DNA of 55,000 nucleotides from Cristatella mucedo (GCA_009760855.2 WPIO01000010.1:3197501-3252500); one strand, 5' to 3'; counted from the stretch's first letter, positions 11,587-40,442 are shown. Notes: a model not told the origin generated them from the sequence alone. Numbers and translations: made by a program.

Positions 11587-13319
11587 ACAGTAGTACCTCG
11601 GCTTACGAGTGTCCTGACATACAAGTGTTTTTAGATACGAGCTGTCTCTCGGCAGAGATTTTGCTTTGAGCTGCTAGCTAAAACTCAGGCTACGAGCCAG
11701 CTTTAAACACTCCACCGCTAGTTGCCGTAGCGAACGTCACATTTCATATGGTTACTCAGGTCAATAAGGGTAGGACAGCGAACGACGTTCCGTTGCAAGA
11801 CGCCCTACTACCCGAGTGTGACGCCAAGAACAGGCCTGTTGGTTTGCTCGCAGACAGACTCGAGGGAGCCATCGTGTTGCTTAGACGCACAAGATCGCCA
11901 AATTCCGGTGTTAAATCCGACTAAGGCATGAACAGCTAAGTATGTACTGTACTCAATTTAGGCAATACCACCGTGTTAGAGTTCATCGCTGGAAAGGCTG
12001 ACGCTCAAATGTGGCTCTGCCAGCATATCTCCTGTTGAATCAGCTCGAAATCTAGGTGTCATGTTCAAAAGTGACCTCTCATTAGACGACCATATCAGCT
12101 CCACAATCAAATCTGCCTACTTTCAGCTACATTATATTGCTAAAATTCGGGCTTGTTTAGATAAGGATACCTCGTCCAAGTTGGTCCATGCATTCGTGAC
12201 ATCTCGTCTCGACTTCTGCAACTCACTGCTTACTGGCCTACCGGCATGTGCGATCAGGCGATTGCAGCTGGTGCAAAACTCAGCAGCTAGGCTTGTCTGT
12301 CGTGAGCGTCACAGTTGCCACATCACATCAATTCTCGCCGACCTGCACTGGCTCCCAGTCAAGCAACGGATTGACTTCAAGGTTTTTTCGCTCACTTGGC
12401 TCCAGCCTATCTCTCAGATCTACTCCCCCACCAGGCCAAGAATCGTACCACCCGCTTTTCGGAATCCAACAGTCTACCAATACCTCGTACCAACCTCAAA
12501 TCCTTTGGAGACCGTGCATTTAGTTCGTATGCTCCCAAAGCCTGGAACTCCCTCCCGACCTGCGTAAGAACATCCCCTGACTTGACCACATTTAAAAAGA
12601 ACTTAAAAATACACCTATTTAGGACAGCATTTAGTGGGTCCCTGTGATTCGTCCTTCATGTGCTTATGCGTTCAGACACCGTGCATGCTGCCACTAACCA
12701 CATTTGCATGCTGACCCGTGCATGTCACCCCTAACCATGCTATTCATGTTGTTTGTTTATCAAGCATGATACTACACACCATTCAATTGCATTTCCCTTT
12801 GCAGCAAATGTAAAGCGCCTAGAAAGAGATTGAGTTCTCTGAGGGTGCTTTATCAAGTGCATTATTATTTTTATCATTATTATTATCGCATATCTAAAAA
12901 CAGTCGGCGCGTCTGCGAAAAGGCCTAGTTAATAAACTGAAAGCGAGGCAAGCCCGGCGAAAAGGGCAAAAATCGGCGAATCAGATTCAGATATTCATTT
13001 CAGCCTTTCTCCTGTAACTCTACTAGCATCTTTAAGTCGTCCGATCTCCAAGTTACTCCTGTACATTAGGATTAACAAAATCCGTTTATTTCAAGACATT
13101 TTATTGCATTGTTTTGTTTTTAAAACAATATTCATTATTCGTAAGTACACTTTTTAATTTAAAAATCTGGCAAAAAGTCAGTGTGCTTGTTGGGGGTCCA
13201 GAATGGATTAATGTCATTTCACTCATTTCAAAGTGAAAAATTGATTTGAAATACGAATAGTTTGAGTTACGAGCTCTGGCACGGAACGAACTAATCACGT
13301 AAGCCGAGGCACCACTGTA
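11587..13319. mobile_element. pogo/Tigger-like DNA transposon remnant with nested LINE B
   Basis: Left end CAGTAGTACCTCGGCTTACG at 11587 and right end (reverse) CAGTGGTGCCTCGGCTTACG ending near 13318 form terminal inverted repeats. Both continue with the TACGAG/ATACGAGC-type subterminal sequence common in pogo/Tigger elements. No transposase frame is visible; the interior is about 0.8 kb of own sequence plus the LINE B copy 11990-12892. Confidence 0.65.
11990..12892 (+). mobile_element. LINE B copy, RT C-terminal region and 3' end
   Basis: The frame from 12061 reads MFKSDLSLDDHISSTIKSAY, then KLVHAFVTSRLDFCNSLL, LPVKQRIDFKVFSL; after a small deletion near 12395 it continues in another frame as LSDLLPHQAKNRTTRFSESN to KIHLFRTAFSGSL and a stop at 12647. 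The 3' UTR and the tail AAAGCGCCTAGAAAGAGATT then (ATT)n follow. 5'-truncated before the RT catalytic core. Confidence 0.92.
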
Positions 13320-14571
13320 AATCTCTTCACTAGCTGCCGACTCTGGCAAATCCTGTCCAGATGTGCTGTGCTGTTAAATCTCTGCTGATAACTTTCTAAA
13401 CTGTCCTGACTCAACAGGGCTTCTCACTTTCACATAGCTTCAAGGTCACACAAGTTGGTGGGTGGAATCTTTATAATCCCCCTCGTCTTGCGCAAATTTT
13501 GGCTCTCTTTCGCTTTGAACTTAAGTAGCCCAGAAAGCAAGAGAATCAGCCGTAGTTCAGAGTCGGAATTTCATCTCCGCGCTTGAGTAGCTAGCTTGCT
13601 AGAAGCTTGGAGTTTGTTTGTGCACCTCTTTTCATTAAGTTTATTTGCCAGCAAATCACTATCATAGCAAACGTGGACCCGTGTCTTCCTGAGCGGGGAG
13701 AGGAAACTCATGGAGAGTGATGCGAAGACGTCGAACACTCGTCGACTGAAACGATCGGGCTAGTGTCGCTATTTAGCCTTTATTTTTATTCAGTTTCCTC
13801 TCACTTACCAGAACCTAAAGAGATTCTCCCAATTGCAGACTGAGTTTTTAAGTTTGCAGGACTTGCAGCACTTAGCTGCGCATCGAATCATCGAGGCCCA
13901 AGTGGAACCGGAACTGCCACTTGATCGTAGATCTTCTATGCTTTGCAATAGTACGTACATTAATTGTAGTGCTGCTGTCGCTTAAAGGCGATGCGTTAAC
14001 TGTATTTTTCACACCGCACGAAGCGATCGTAATCGTGAAGGTCGTAGGCAATTTTACACTCGTTGTCTGGTACATTTAATAATTGCATTACAAGACGCAG
14101 TGAAAAAGCAAACTTATTCTCATTTTGCCGCGACTTCTAACATAAACCGTTCGCAATAACTTTTTCCGAAGCCGAAAGACGCTTGACGGCAAATACTGGC
14201 GACAGCACTATAATAGCACCGCCGTAGTGCGACTCTGCGTCTCGTGCCAGAAATGGTAAGAGAAAACAAGCACCTTTTACTCTAAAAATCCGGCCGCCGC
14301 AAAACCTGAGCGTGCGAAACCGCTTAGGCTTTTTAACTGTGTTTAGCAAAAGCTAGACTGTGAACCGTATGCAATAAGCTATGCCCCGAAGATGATTCGT
14401 GGCCTTCAGAGCGCGTGCGGAGAGCCTGGTTCCTGTAGTCGCCTGAGTTACCCTCTCAAAGAAACACACATCTTTGCATTCGACAGGTACAGTTCCATAA
14501 ATGCCCGAAGAGTCCTATGCAAAACTCGGAGTCGGGGTTCACAATGGCAAATGCGGCTCCGCGTCAAAGCC
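13320..14571. other. Intergenic, nothing recognised
   Basis: Only short frames of 60-80 codons without recognisable features. Confidence 0.4.
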
Positions 14572-14780
14572 GGGAATAATAATAATAATAATACATTTGA
14601 TATTGCGCCCTCAGAGAACTCAATCTCTTTCTAGGCACTTTACATTTGCTGCAAAGGAAGCACGATCGAATGGTTAGTGGTAGCATGCTTAATAAACAAC
14701 CAGAAAAACACGGTTAGGGTGACAAGCAGAGGGTCAGCATGCAAGTGTAGTAGTGGCAGCACGCACAATCCAGCCGGCGT
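14572..14780 (-). mobile_element. LINE B 3' end, reverse
   Basis: Reverse (ATT)n, then TTGCGCCCTCAGAGAACTCA, TCTTTCTAGGCACTTTAC and TTGCTGCAAAGG, followed by the 3' UTR (GTTAGGGTGACAAGCAGAGG, GGTCAGCATGCAAGTG). Confidence 0.85.
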
Positions 14781-15109
14781 CTGCCAGTCGGCTGCGAGTC
14801 ACGTTCGAGATCAGAAGCATCGATTTTGCGGCTGCGTTAACGAAATTTCAAGTGAAATAGAGAACAATGAATGCATTTTTTAGTTGTTATACACTCGCAC
14901 GCACATACTTATTATTTCTCTACCGTTTCCGGGCGGAAGCGGAAACCCCCGACATCGCAACGCTCTTCTCAAGGTCAGGGGTTATCTCCCTGCGAAAATC
15001 CTGGCCGCGCTCTCGATTGCTGAGCAATCACCATGCGTGGCAACCATCGCGTGACGAGAGAGCCGCCCAGGATTAGACCAATAGCGAGGCGCGAAAGTGT
15101 ATGCCGCAA

Positions 15110-15290
15110 GACAGTGGCTGGCAGGTTTGACCCAGTGGTTAAGGTGCTCGCCTCGACCGAGGTCAGGCCGAGGTCGTATGCTCGAGCCTCATGGCATAAG
15201 AGAAGCGCCTGAATAAAGATTAAGTTATCTTAACGCGCTCTACAAATGAATTAGTATCATATTTAGTTTTATTATTATTGTAGCCGAGGT
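15110..15290 (+). repeat. SINE2 copy: tRNA-like head with LINE B-like tail
   Basis: Head has an A-box-like GACCCAGTGGTTAAGGTGC and a B-box-like TATGCTCGAGCCTC. Tail is GCGCCTGAATAAAGATTAAG then TTATCTTAACGCGCTCTAC and ends in TTTTATTATTATTG, a close relative of the LINE B 3' end. Confidence 0.75.
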
Positions 15291-15719
15291 AGCAGGGCAC
15301 AGCTAGCCAGTTTGCCAGTCTTCGTTGCACGTACAAGTATTGCTGTGCACTATTCAACCCACCCAGAAGACCCGGTAGAATACAGAAAAAGGACAGTTTC
15401 CGCCTCTCCAGCCGAACACAGATAAGCTGATAAGCCAAAGTGGTAACTCAGCGACAGGAAAGATTTTCAATGCTTTAAATTAACCCTGCTTGCTACTTAA
15501 TTGAACGCCGCGAGCTTGCAGTTCGCTCAGCTTCGCAGAGATCGTTTTACCTCGTGATCGGGCCTACACCTTTTAGAGCTGAGTTAAACCTCACCTGAGC
15601 CAGCCAATCATGAAAATTTGGGCGGAATCATCGAAGGGGTGTGCTGACCGGCTTAAGGGAGCATCGGTGCTAGACAGCACCCATCCCTGGATGCTCTGAG
15701 GTGCAGGAGGTTCGAGAAC

Positions 15720-15817
15720 AAAACAAATACATACAAGCTGATTCAACAGGCTCTTGTGTGTAGCGACATAAGAGCCTTTACGGTTATCACCACCGCTTGC
15801 AGCGGCGATAAAGGATC
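15720..15817 (-). repeat. SINE1 3' part, reverse
   Basis: Reverse of the SINE1 body: AGCTGATTCAACAGGCTC, AAGAGCCTTTACGGTTATCA, CCACCGCTTGCAGCGGCG. Abuts the LINE A copy at 15818. Confidence 0.65.
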
Positions 15818-16797
15818 GCCAAATGCTTGCCTTGCCGATATTCGATCCTGGATGTCGGAAAACTTCCTGAAATTAAATGACGATAAAACCGAACTGCTTC
15901 TCATAGGACTCCCTAAGCGTGTGGCTGGATTACAAGGCTTTGCTGTTCTAATAGGTGATGCTATTGTGCGACCTTCACCACGTGCTCGAAATCTAGGTGT
16001 CGTGTTCGACAGCTGCCTCAATCTCAAAAGCTTCATTCAGAAGACTGCCTCTACAGCTATCCATCACATCCGATCCCTATCCAAGATTAGAAGCAGTCTC
16101 CCACAATGGCTTGTAAAAAATTTAACTAGCTCTTTAGTTCTGTCTCGGCTTGATTATTGTAATTCCCTTTTGGCTGGGCTACCAAAGAAAGCTATTATGC
16201 CACTACAGCGGACTACGAATATGGCTGCAAGGCTGGTCTTCAAGTCCCAGCGGTTTGAGCACGTGTCACCTTTGCTGAAAGAGCTAGGATGGTTGCCGGT
16301 TGAGCAAAGGATACAGAGCAAAGTTCTTACGCTGACCCACAAGGCCCGCCACGGCTTGGCTCCTTCATACCTAGCTGAACTGCTGCATCAATTTCAGCCT
16401 GTTCGCGCCCTCAGGTCGTGTGTGGACAATAAATGAGCTGTCCCATTCCTCCGCTTAAAGACAGTTGGCGACAGAAGCTTTAGCTCTGCAGGTCCTAGAC
16501 TGTGGAACTCGCTTCCACAATTCTTACGCAACGACATCTACTCTCCAACTGCCGACTATGGCACATCTTTTTCAGCGGTCCGGAACTGCTACTTCTATGC
16601 TACTCACTACCTCAATTGCTCTCCTAACTCTGCTATGCTTCGCACTTTCTCTTTGTTTCGTGAGACGAAGTCTGTTGGCTACCGAATGCGTGCCGAAAGC
16701 CGCTTAGGCTGTGTGCTATACAAAACTCTCCTGCGTAACACCCACATGGTCTTTATGACTTTGTGGAGTTACTGACGGAGATACATTACATTACAAC
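15818..16797 (+). mobile_element. LINE A copy, RT C-terminal region and 3' end, well preserved frame
   Basis: One frame (15756-16436) reads LNDDKTELLLIGLPKRVAGL, then RPSPRARNLGVVFDSCL, SRLDYCNSLLAGLPKKAI, LLKELGWLPVEQRIQSKV and LAPSYLAELL before a stop at 16434. The 3' end (GCCGCTTAGGCTGTG, CACCCACATGGTCTTTATG) ends in ACATTACATTACA. 5'-truncated after the RT catalytic motifs; the SINE1 piece lies immediately upstream. Confidence 0.92.
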
Positions 16798-16880
16798 CAC
16801 AGGATTCGAACCCACGACCCCGGAGTCAAGTTCATGAAAACCAGCCACCTTTTCTAGTGAGCCATCACGGCCAACACAGA
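16798..16880 (-). repeat. SINE1 head, reverse
   Basis: GGATTCGAACCCACGACC is the reverse of a tRNA-type B box; GAGCCATCACGGCC is the reverse of the SINE1 5' end. Confidence 0.65.
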
Positions 16881-17304
16881 GAATACATAAACTGCTGCAC
16901 TGGATTACCGAGCTGCTTACATTTGCGGCTTTCACAGCTTGTGCGTACGTAATGTGCTTGGCAAGAGATTTAGTTCTCTTAGGTTGCTAAGCTATTAGTC
17001 TTATTAGTCATATATATGCTCGCGAGAAATCACGGGAAATCTCAGCGTTCCTATACAACGGGGGGGGCCTTGGGTGTGAGCTGACCTAGTGGTAAGTCCC
17101 GCCCAGCTAGTGAGCCCGTCCTGTCGGGCATGGACTCAGTACCATGCGACCGCGTTCGTGAAGTGCTCGACTCTTACCTTGAATCTTTTTTCTGTTCTCG
17201 GTGCTTACCTTAAATCTTTTTTCTGTCTTTGACCGTGTCATAAGTGAGTAGGCATTCCATGAACTTTGATAGCACGAAGCTCCTGGGCTTCTTCAGTCTC
17301 TTCC

Positions 17305-17310
17305 TTTATT
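17305..17310 (-). promoter_or_regulatory. Possible MFSD11 polyadenylation signal
   Basis: TTTATT on the plus strand is AATAAA on the MFSD11 strand, about 540 bases after the stop codon. It is the nearest perfect hexamer I found downstream. The 17310-17850 stretch would then be the 3' UTR. No transcript evidence. Confidence 0.3.
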
Positions 17311-17852
17311 CAGTCTCTAACTTTTTCCAGTTTCTTCATTCTTCAGTCTCTTCCTGTTTTAGCTTGTCATACGTGACGGTTTCTTTTGAGTTTTTTCAGT
17401 GCGGCACGAGTGGCTTCATTTGTAGCTAGTTTTCCCCCACTGCTGTCTGCGATGTGTACGCATACATATTAAGCTCACTTTGCACCTGTTTGTCCCCAAT
17501 TGATTGCTGTGAAAACCCGCCGGAGGAGCTTAGGGCTGCGCTGTTGATACTGCCTTCTCTCATCAAAATAACACCTCTTTAAGGACACTGGACACGTTCT
17601 GGCAAGGGTTCGGTTGCAAAAGATTTTTTTTCAAGTATGTTAAAGTCTTAACAACTGCCATTCTCATGATCAAAATAGCAGTCAGTCAAAATGAGCATCT
17701 AACATATATAAAAAGTGCTATGCATACATGCACAAGATTTCGGCTTTTCTACATGACAAGGCCAAGTTTGGCCTAGCTGCACATATCTTGACTTGATGCG
17801 TACCGGGAGTAGCAGCAGCAGCAGTGAGCAACAGCGCCGGGGGAGAAGTGCG

Positions 17853-36060
<18,208 letters not shown>

Positions 36061-36325
36061 TTCCTACCGTTTGGCCGCGTATAGCGTGCCTGAGGTCACA
36101 TGCTCTCATGTTGTGGTCCAGGGGCAGAATATAAACAATAGTTTATAATATTGGTATGTAAATTCTATAATAAATTAATTTTAAAAAGTATACTATTATA
36201 TATAAATTGCATCCTTGCCACTGTTAAGTCGCGAGCGGGAGTAAGCACACTTCCGGACTCAGCCCGCTCGGCCGCCATTAAGCTCACCGGTACGTGTTGG
36301 ACATCTGCTGTTTCTAGAGAGCAAA
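36061..36325. promoter_or_regulatory. Bidirectional promoter between MFSD11 and SRSF2
   Basis: These 265 bases separate two divergent start codons, so both 5' UTRs and the core promoter must lie here unless there are upstream non-coding exons. The SRSF2-proximal part is GC-richer and has CTTCCGG (36250-36256, ETS-type) and GCCGCCATT (36271-36279, YY1-type, in the minus sense AATGGCGGC). The centre (36130-36205) is very AT-rich. ETS and YY1 sites are common in housekeeping bidirectional promoters of animals; assigning them here is by eye. Confidence 0.75.
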
Positions 36326-36687
36326 ATGAGCCGTCAACCGCCGGAAATCGAGGGCATGGTCTCTCTAAAAGTTGACAACCTCACTTACCGGACCACTGTC
36401 GAAGATCTCAAGAGAACGTTCGGTAAATTCGGAGAAATAGGGGATATTTATATCCCACGTGACCCGTATACCCGCGAAAGTCGCGGTTTCGCATTCATCC
36501 GATACTTCGATAGACGTGACGCCGACGATGCAATCGAGTCGATGGACGGCAGAGTTTTCGATGGTAGAGAGCTGCGCGTGTCTGATGCGAAATACAGCCG
36601 GCCGGAGAACAGCTACCGTCCGAGGCGTAGCAATCCACGCGCCGAGAGCAGCGGTGGAGGCGGTTCTTATGGACGACGTCGTGAGAG
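36326..36687 (+). CDS. SRSF2: SRSF2 exon 1 (RRM)
   Basis: Starts at ATG in context GCAAAATGAG and ends at donor GAGAG|GTACTG in phase 2. It codes the full RNA-recognition motif and the glycine hinge. Confidence 0.96.
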
Positions 36688-37963
36688 GTACTGAGCCGTG
36701 CGTTGCAAATAGCTGCGTATAGTAGCTTGTGCACCGCTCAACGTTTCGGGCTTTTGAGCTTTAAACCGAGTGGTGTTTGCTGGTGCCTTCGACAATTACT
36801 AACTAAACCGTCGAAACCATGCGCTAGGTGCCATTGGCCGTGGCTGCTACTATCGATGTCTTGTTATTTGATCAAGCAGATTTAGCGCATACTTCGAGGA
36901 CTGAGCCTTGTTCCCTTGTTTGATGTCAATAACTGATGCTTCTGTATAGAGTTGTTAAAAGACTCGAGTAAATATATCCAGGCGCATAATGACTCGCTGC
37001 ACGAAAAGTTATAACCAAGGGTTAATGACAAGCTGTGTATCTTGCTTGGACAATCATGCAAAATTCTATGCATACGAACCAAAGACCCGAACACCAGAGG
37101 GTTTTAATTTAGTTAGAGGAACGGCGAAACGACTGGAAATGCTAGTGCTATTAGGTTGCAAATGTGGTCTCGCTCACTTTGTTTGCTCATACTTTTTAGT
37201 TGGCATTTGGTCACCTAGTTCTGCACCTTCGTGCTGTCCGTTTGCAATGCTGAAACGTTAATGGCCACTCTTAGCTTCTGTTCGTTCTTTTAATTTTTGC
37301 GACTGGTTCACACTGTTTGCACCTGTCGTTTGCAGATCGCGCTCGAGATCTGGTCGTCGTCGATCATACTCAAGGAGCAGATCCAGAAGCCCTCGGAGAA
37401 ATCGAGGTCGGCATGCTAGTCGTTCCCCAAGAGCTGGTTCGCGTGGCAGATCCAGAAGCAAGAGCCCTCGTGCTGCACCGGCCGGCTCGAGAAGCCGCAG
37501 CCCGCATAAGAACCAGAGGTCTAGTAGCAGAGGTTCTCGAAGAAATAAGCCTGTCAGTGAAAGCCCTGCTAGATCACACAGCCGAAGTAAGAGTCCCCCA
37601 CCAAAAGTGAGCTCGCTCAATAGAAGTCCGCGGAGGAGCCGATCTGGCAGCCGGGGCCCGCAACAGAATCCGCCTAACCGAAGTCCTAGAAGAATCGACG
37701 ATGTTGCTCCTCAGAAGTCCAGGTCGAGCAACGAATTCGTGCAGCAGGAGAGAGCTCGGTCTGGCAGCTTAAGTTCTGGTGAAGCTCGATCGCGAAGCCA
37801 CTCGCCTGCGCAGCGTTTTGCAAGCCCGAGCCCAGTCAATGTGGCTGCCTCTCCTGGAGATGACGACGGGCGAGCTTCCAGGAGCCCCGGTGAAATGAGA
37901 TCAGGTAGCGAGAGTCCAGTGCAGCAGCGTTTCAAGAGGGATCGATCTCGGTCGACGTCGTAA
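36326..37963 (+). CDS. SRSF2: SRSF2 (SC35), serine/arginine-rich splicing factor, two exons
   Basis: SR protein that binds exonic enhancers in pre-mRNA through its RRM and recruits spliceosome parts through its RS domain, in the nucleus. Exon 1 36326-36687 and exon 2 37336-37963 join in frame (AG|A makes Arg121) to 329 aa. RRM is residues about 12-91: RNP2 LKVDNL (14-19), RNP1 RGFAFIRY (53-60), and [11 protein letters not shown] is the SRSF2 signature. After a Gly/Arg linker ([10 protein letters not shown]) comes an RS/SP-rich domain from about 121 to 329 with many RSRS, RSPRR and SPSP repeats. Vertebrate SRSF2 is about 221 aa, so this RS tail is longer. The intron between RRM and RS is, as I recall, also at this place in vertebrates. 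If it is retained, TGA follows at 36692-36694, giving an RRM-only protein of 122 aa. Confidence 0.97.
37336..37963 (+). CDS. SRSF2: SRSF2 exon 2 (RS domain)
   Basis: Acceptor CGTTTGCAG at 37327-37335 after a pyrimidine-rich tract. Opens with [20 protein letters not shown] and runs to RDRSRSTS then TAA at 37961-37963. Confidence 0.95.
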
Positions 37964-38221
37964 GCAGGCTGCTGCCGTCACTGGTATGGCTAAATTCGGA
38001 CACCTAAAAGCAACAAGGTTATTGTTGGCTTTTTTCTTATATTACTGACTGCATACAGAAAACTTGCTATGTCTCTTGAGCTTTTCTGACTACGTGTGTA
38101 GTACATTTAATCCTTGTTTAAGTCATAGGCTTGCAATTCTTCATCTTGAGCTGCGCACTACAGGTGGTCTGCGATTCCCATGGCCCTTCTGTGTTCATGT
38201 GGCTTAGATGCGCAGAGCAGG

Positions 38222-38227
38222 AATAAA
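38222..38227 (+). promoter_or_regulatory. SRSF2 polyadenylation signal
   Basis: AATAAA 259 bases after the SRSF2 stop, followed within 30 bases by T-rich and GT-rich sequence. A further AATAAA at 38934-38939, followed by TGTTTTTT, could serve a longer 3' UTR. Confidence 0.55.
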
Positions 38228-38229
38228 CG

Positions 38230-38478
38230 TTAGCAATGTGGTATTGACACATTTTTTTCTCTTATGGCTCTAGGAGTAAGGAGTTGTGTTGCTGTATGGC
38301 AGTTGCGGGGAGCTGCATAGCTGGATGGCGTTGCTGCGGCTGCTGGCGGTTGCTGTGGTTGCTGAATCACGTTCGGGCTGACGTGGCCTGCTGGTGCAGC
38401 AGTTGGTGCCGTCTGCAGGTGTCTGGAAACAGCAACCTGTTGTGGTGCAGCACTCCAGCCTGTATTCTGGTGCAGCAT
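38230..38478 (-). CDS. Possible Gln/Pro/Ala-rich antisense reading frame
   Basis: Minus-strand frame with a low-complexity composition: IQQPQQPPAAAATPSSYAAP follows TAPTAAPAGHVSPNV. An overlapping frame just upstream (to 38572) also has a HEQAQQNAAPEY stretch, so a frameshift or an intron near 38480 is possible. It resembles disordered activator-type protein, but low-complexity GCT/GCA repeats can mimic this. No domain recognised. Confidence 0.2.
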   Translation of the reverse strand: MLHQNTGWSAAPQQVAVSRHLQTAPTAAPAGHVSPNVIQQPQQPPAAAATPSSYAAPRNCHTATQLLTPRAIREKNVSIPHC

Positions 38479-38690
38479 TTTGCTGTGCCTGTTCGTGACC
38501 GTGCATTGCCGGCTTTGCCGAAGTCTGCATTGTGAATCTTGACAAAAGTGTCAAGTGTTTTGTTGTCTGCATTTCGAAGGCATTGCACTAGTTAAGTTCA
38601 CTTTTTGCGGTTGGTGAATTGCTTCTGCATTTCTCTTTACCCGTGTTACCAGTTTCAGCTTGAGCTTTTTGCGGTGAACTAAGCAACAAA

Positions 38691-39765
38691 ATGCTGACGA
38701 AGCAGGTGTCCAGCATGGTACGTATGAAGCATATGCTTTGCTTACATCGATTATCTTTTGGGTGTTGGCGATCGGTGTGATGATTTTTCAGAATTTAATT
38801 CGAGGGACTGACAGGAGCAGCCATCCACTGCCTGAAGTGTTGGCAACACGAAGATAATCACCAAGAGTATGTAACTGCTTGCAAATCGAGCTGGGTAGCA
38901 ACATGTTCCAACTTTCAGAGACTTCATGTCGGCAATAAAGTGTTTTTTGCAAATTTTGTGCGTTACTTCACTTTTCTGGATGTGGGGTGGCAAGTTAGAA
39001 CTTGACTCGTAAGCAAGTGTTAAATTGCCATTAGTACAATTAATTCATTAAGATTTTTTTAGTTACTGCCGAGGCATTTTATAAGCCTGCCCATACTGTG
39101 ATTCTAGTGACTAGTTCGTCAGCATTGACTTTATTAGATAGAAGGTGGTCGAAAAGCATTAATTTATGGCTGCCCACTTTCTTACCGGGTAGTATATAGG
39201 CACTGCATTACAAAAGTTCGTTCTATACTTGACGTTTCTCGAGCTTTGAGAAGAACTTGAATCTACTCTAGCAGATTGCCTGCCTCAACGATATGTGTAG
39301 GGCAGTGAATAATATAGCATTCTTTTTAATCGCTCGACTACATTTATCGTGTCAAGGCGAATGGAAAATGGAAGTGTCAGTAGAAAAGTAGACATGCTTA
39401 TTAAATGGGTGAGACTGTGTGCTATTCTTGGTAAAAGTGACCAGTGAAATAAAACGGTTGCTCCGAAATACTCCACATTTATTAATGCAATAGAGATCGA
39501 AAATCTGTGGTGGCGTGCTGGATATTTGCTATCGTGTTCATAGACGATGTGCATCCTGGCTTACAGTCTGGACTGGGAACTGCTGCTGCTCTGTGACCGG
39601 GTAGTAGTTTTGAAGTGTCTCTTGCTGTTCAGGAACTCGTAGCTGAATTAAAACACCTGCCTAAGCCGATTTCGAAACTAATATTCAATGTGCTTCTTCC
39701 CTTCTTTGACGTCAATACCATCGGCTGCCTCGGCCAGTCATTAGGAGTAGCTGTGCCATGCGACA
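38691..39765 (+). CDS. Candidate two-exon 5' end of an unrecognised gene
   Basis: ATG at 38691 in good context (AACAAAATGC) opens a 27-nt exon (MLTKQVSSM) ending at donor ATG|GTACGT. At 39635 an acceptor (CTCTTGCTGTTCAG) opens ELVAELKHLPKPISKLIFNV, then LLPFFDVNTIGCLGQSLGV, in the same phase. The frame closes at a stop at 39800 unless it is spliced. Phase fits and the peptide is not repeat-like, but I recognise no family. Confidence 0.18.
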
Positions 39766-40069
39766 TTAGTAAAGTCATGGTTTGCCTTTCTTGGCATTGA
39801 AAGGTCCTGGTCTTACCGGAAATGATTCTCGGGGCTGTTAATCGTGTACAACGTGGTCACGGTTTTCTACAGTCAATTTCGTTTCTGCAAAGCCGAGCAG
39901 GTTACCTTTTTTACATGTGACCCCTTGTGCAATATTGTAGAACACGTGAGAGAAGTGCGGTAGGTAGTGTAATGTATCGCCACAATGAAAAATTTGTTAA
40001 GCTAGAGAGTTTTCTATTGCTCGAGACGAAGAGAAATGGTGCATCTAAAGCATGGTCTAAGTTAGGGCA

Positions 40070-40442
40070 GTCGATGAAGGGAGTGGCATTTAGTTGGCAG
40101 AGATGAACGGTTTCAAAGGTTATGCAAGAGCTAGCAGCTGGAGAGATATAGCATACGACTTGTGAAGTGTGACACCACAGTCAAGGACCTTCAGAGCAAA
40201 AGCTTCTGTAACGACAGTCTGAATCTTTTGTCCCTAAAGGAGCTGAGGGCACGGGAAGGCTGCAAGTGGTGCAGCCGTTCAAGCTATGCATGGAAGTCAA
40301 GCCATAGAGGACCTTGTGGATCAAATTGAGCTTTGCTCTGTATACGCGAGTTCCATTGCAGCTCCTTCAGCAAAGGAGACACGTGGCTGATCCTCGAGGA
40401 TTTGTTGACCAACCTGACAGCCATATTTCGCCAACTGCAGAC
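40070..40442 (-). mobile_element. LINE A fragment, reverse
   Basis: Minus frame keeps NMAVRLVNKSSRISHVSPLL then KELQWNSRIQSKA, matching the LINE A KSQRFEHVSPLLKELGWLP region. 3' part without its tail. Confidence 0.8.
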
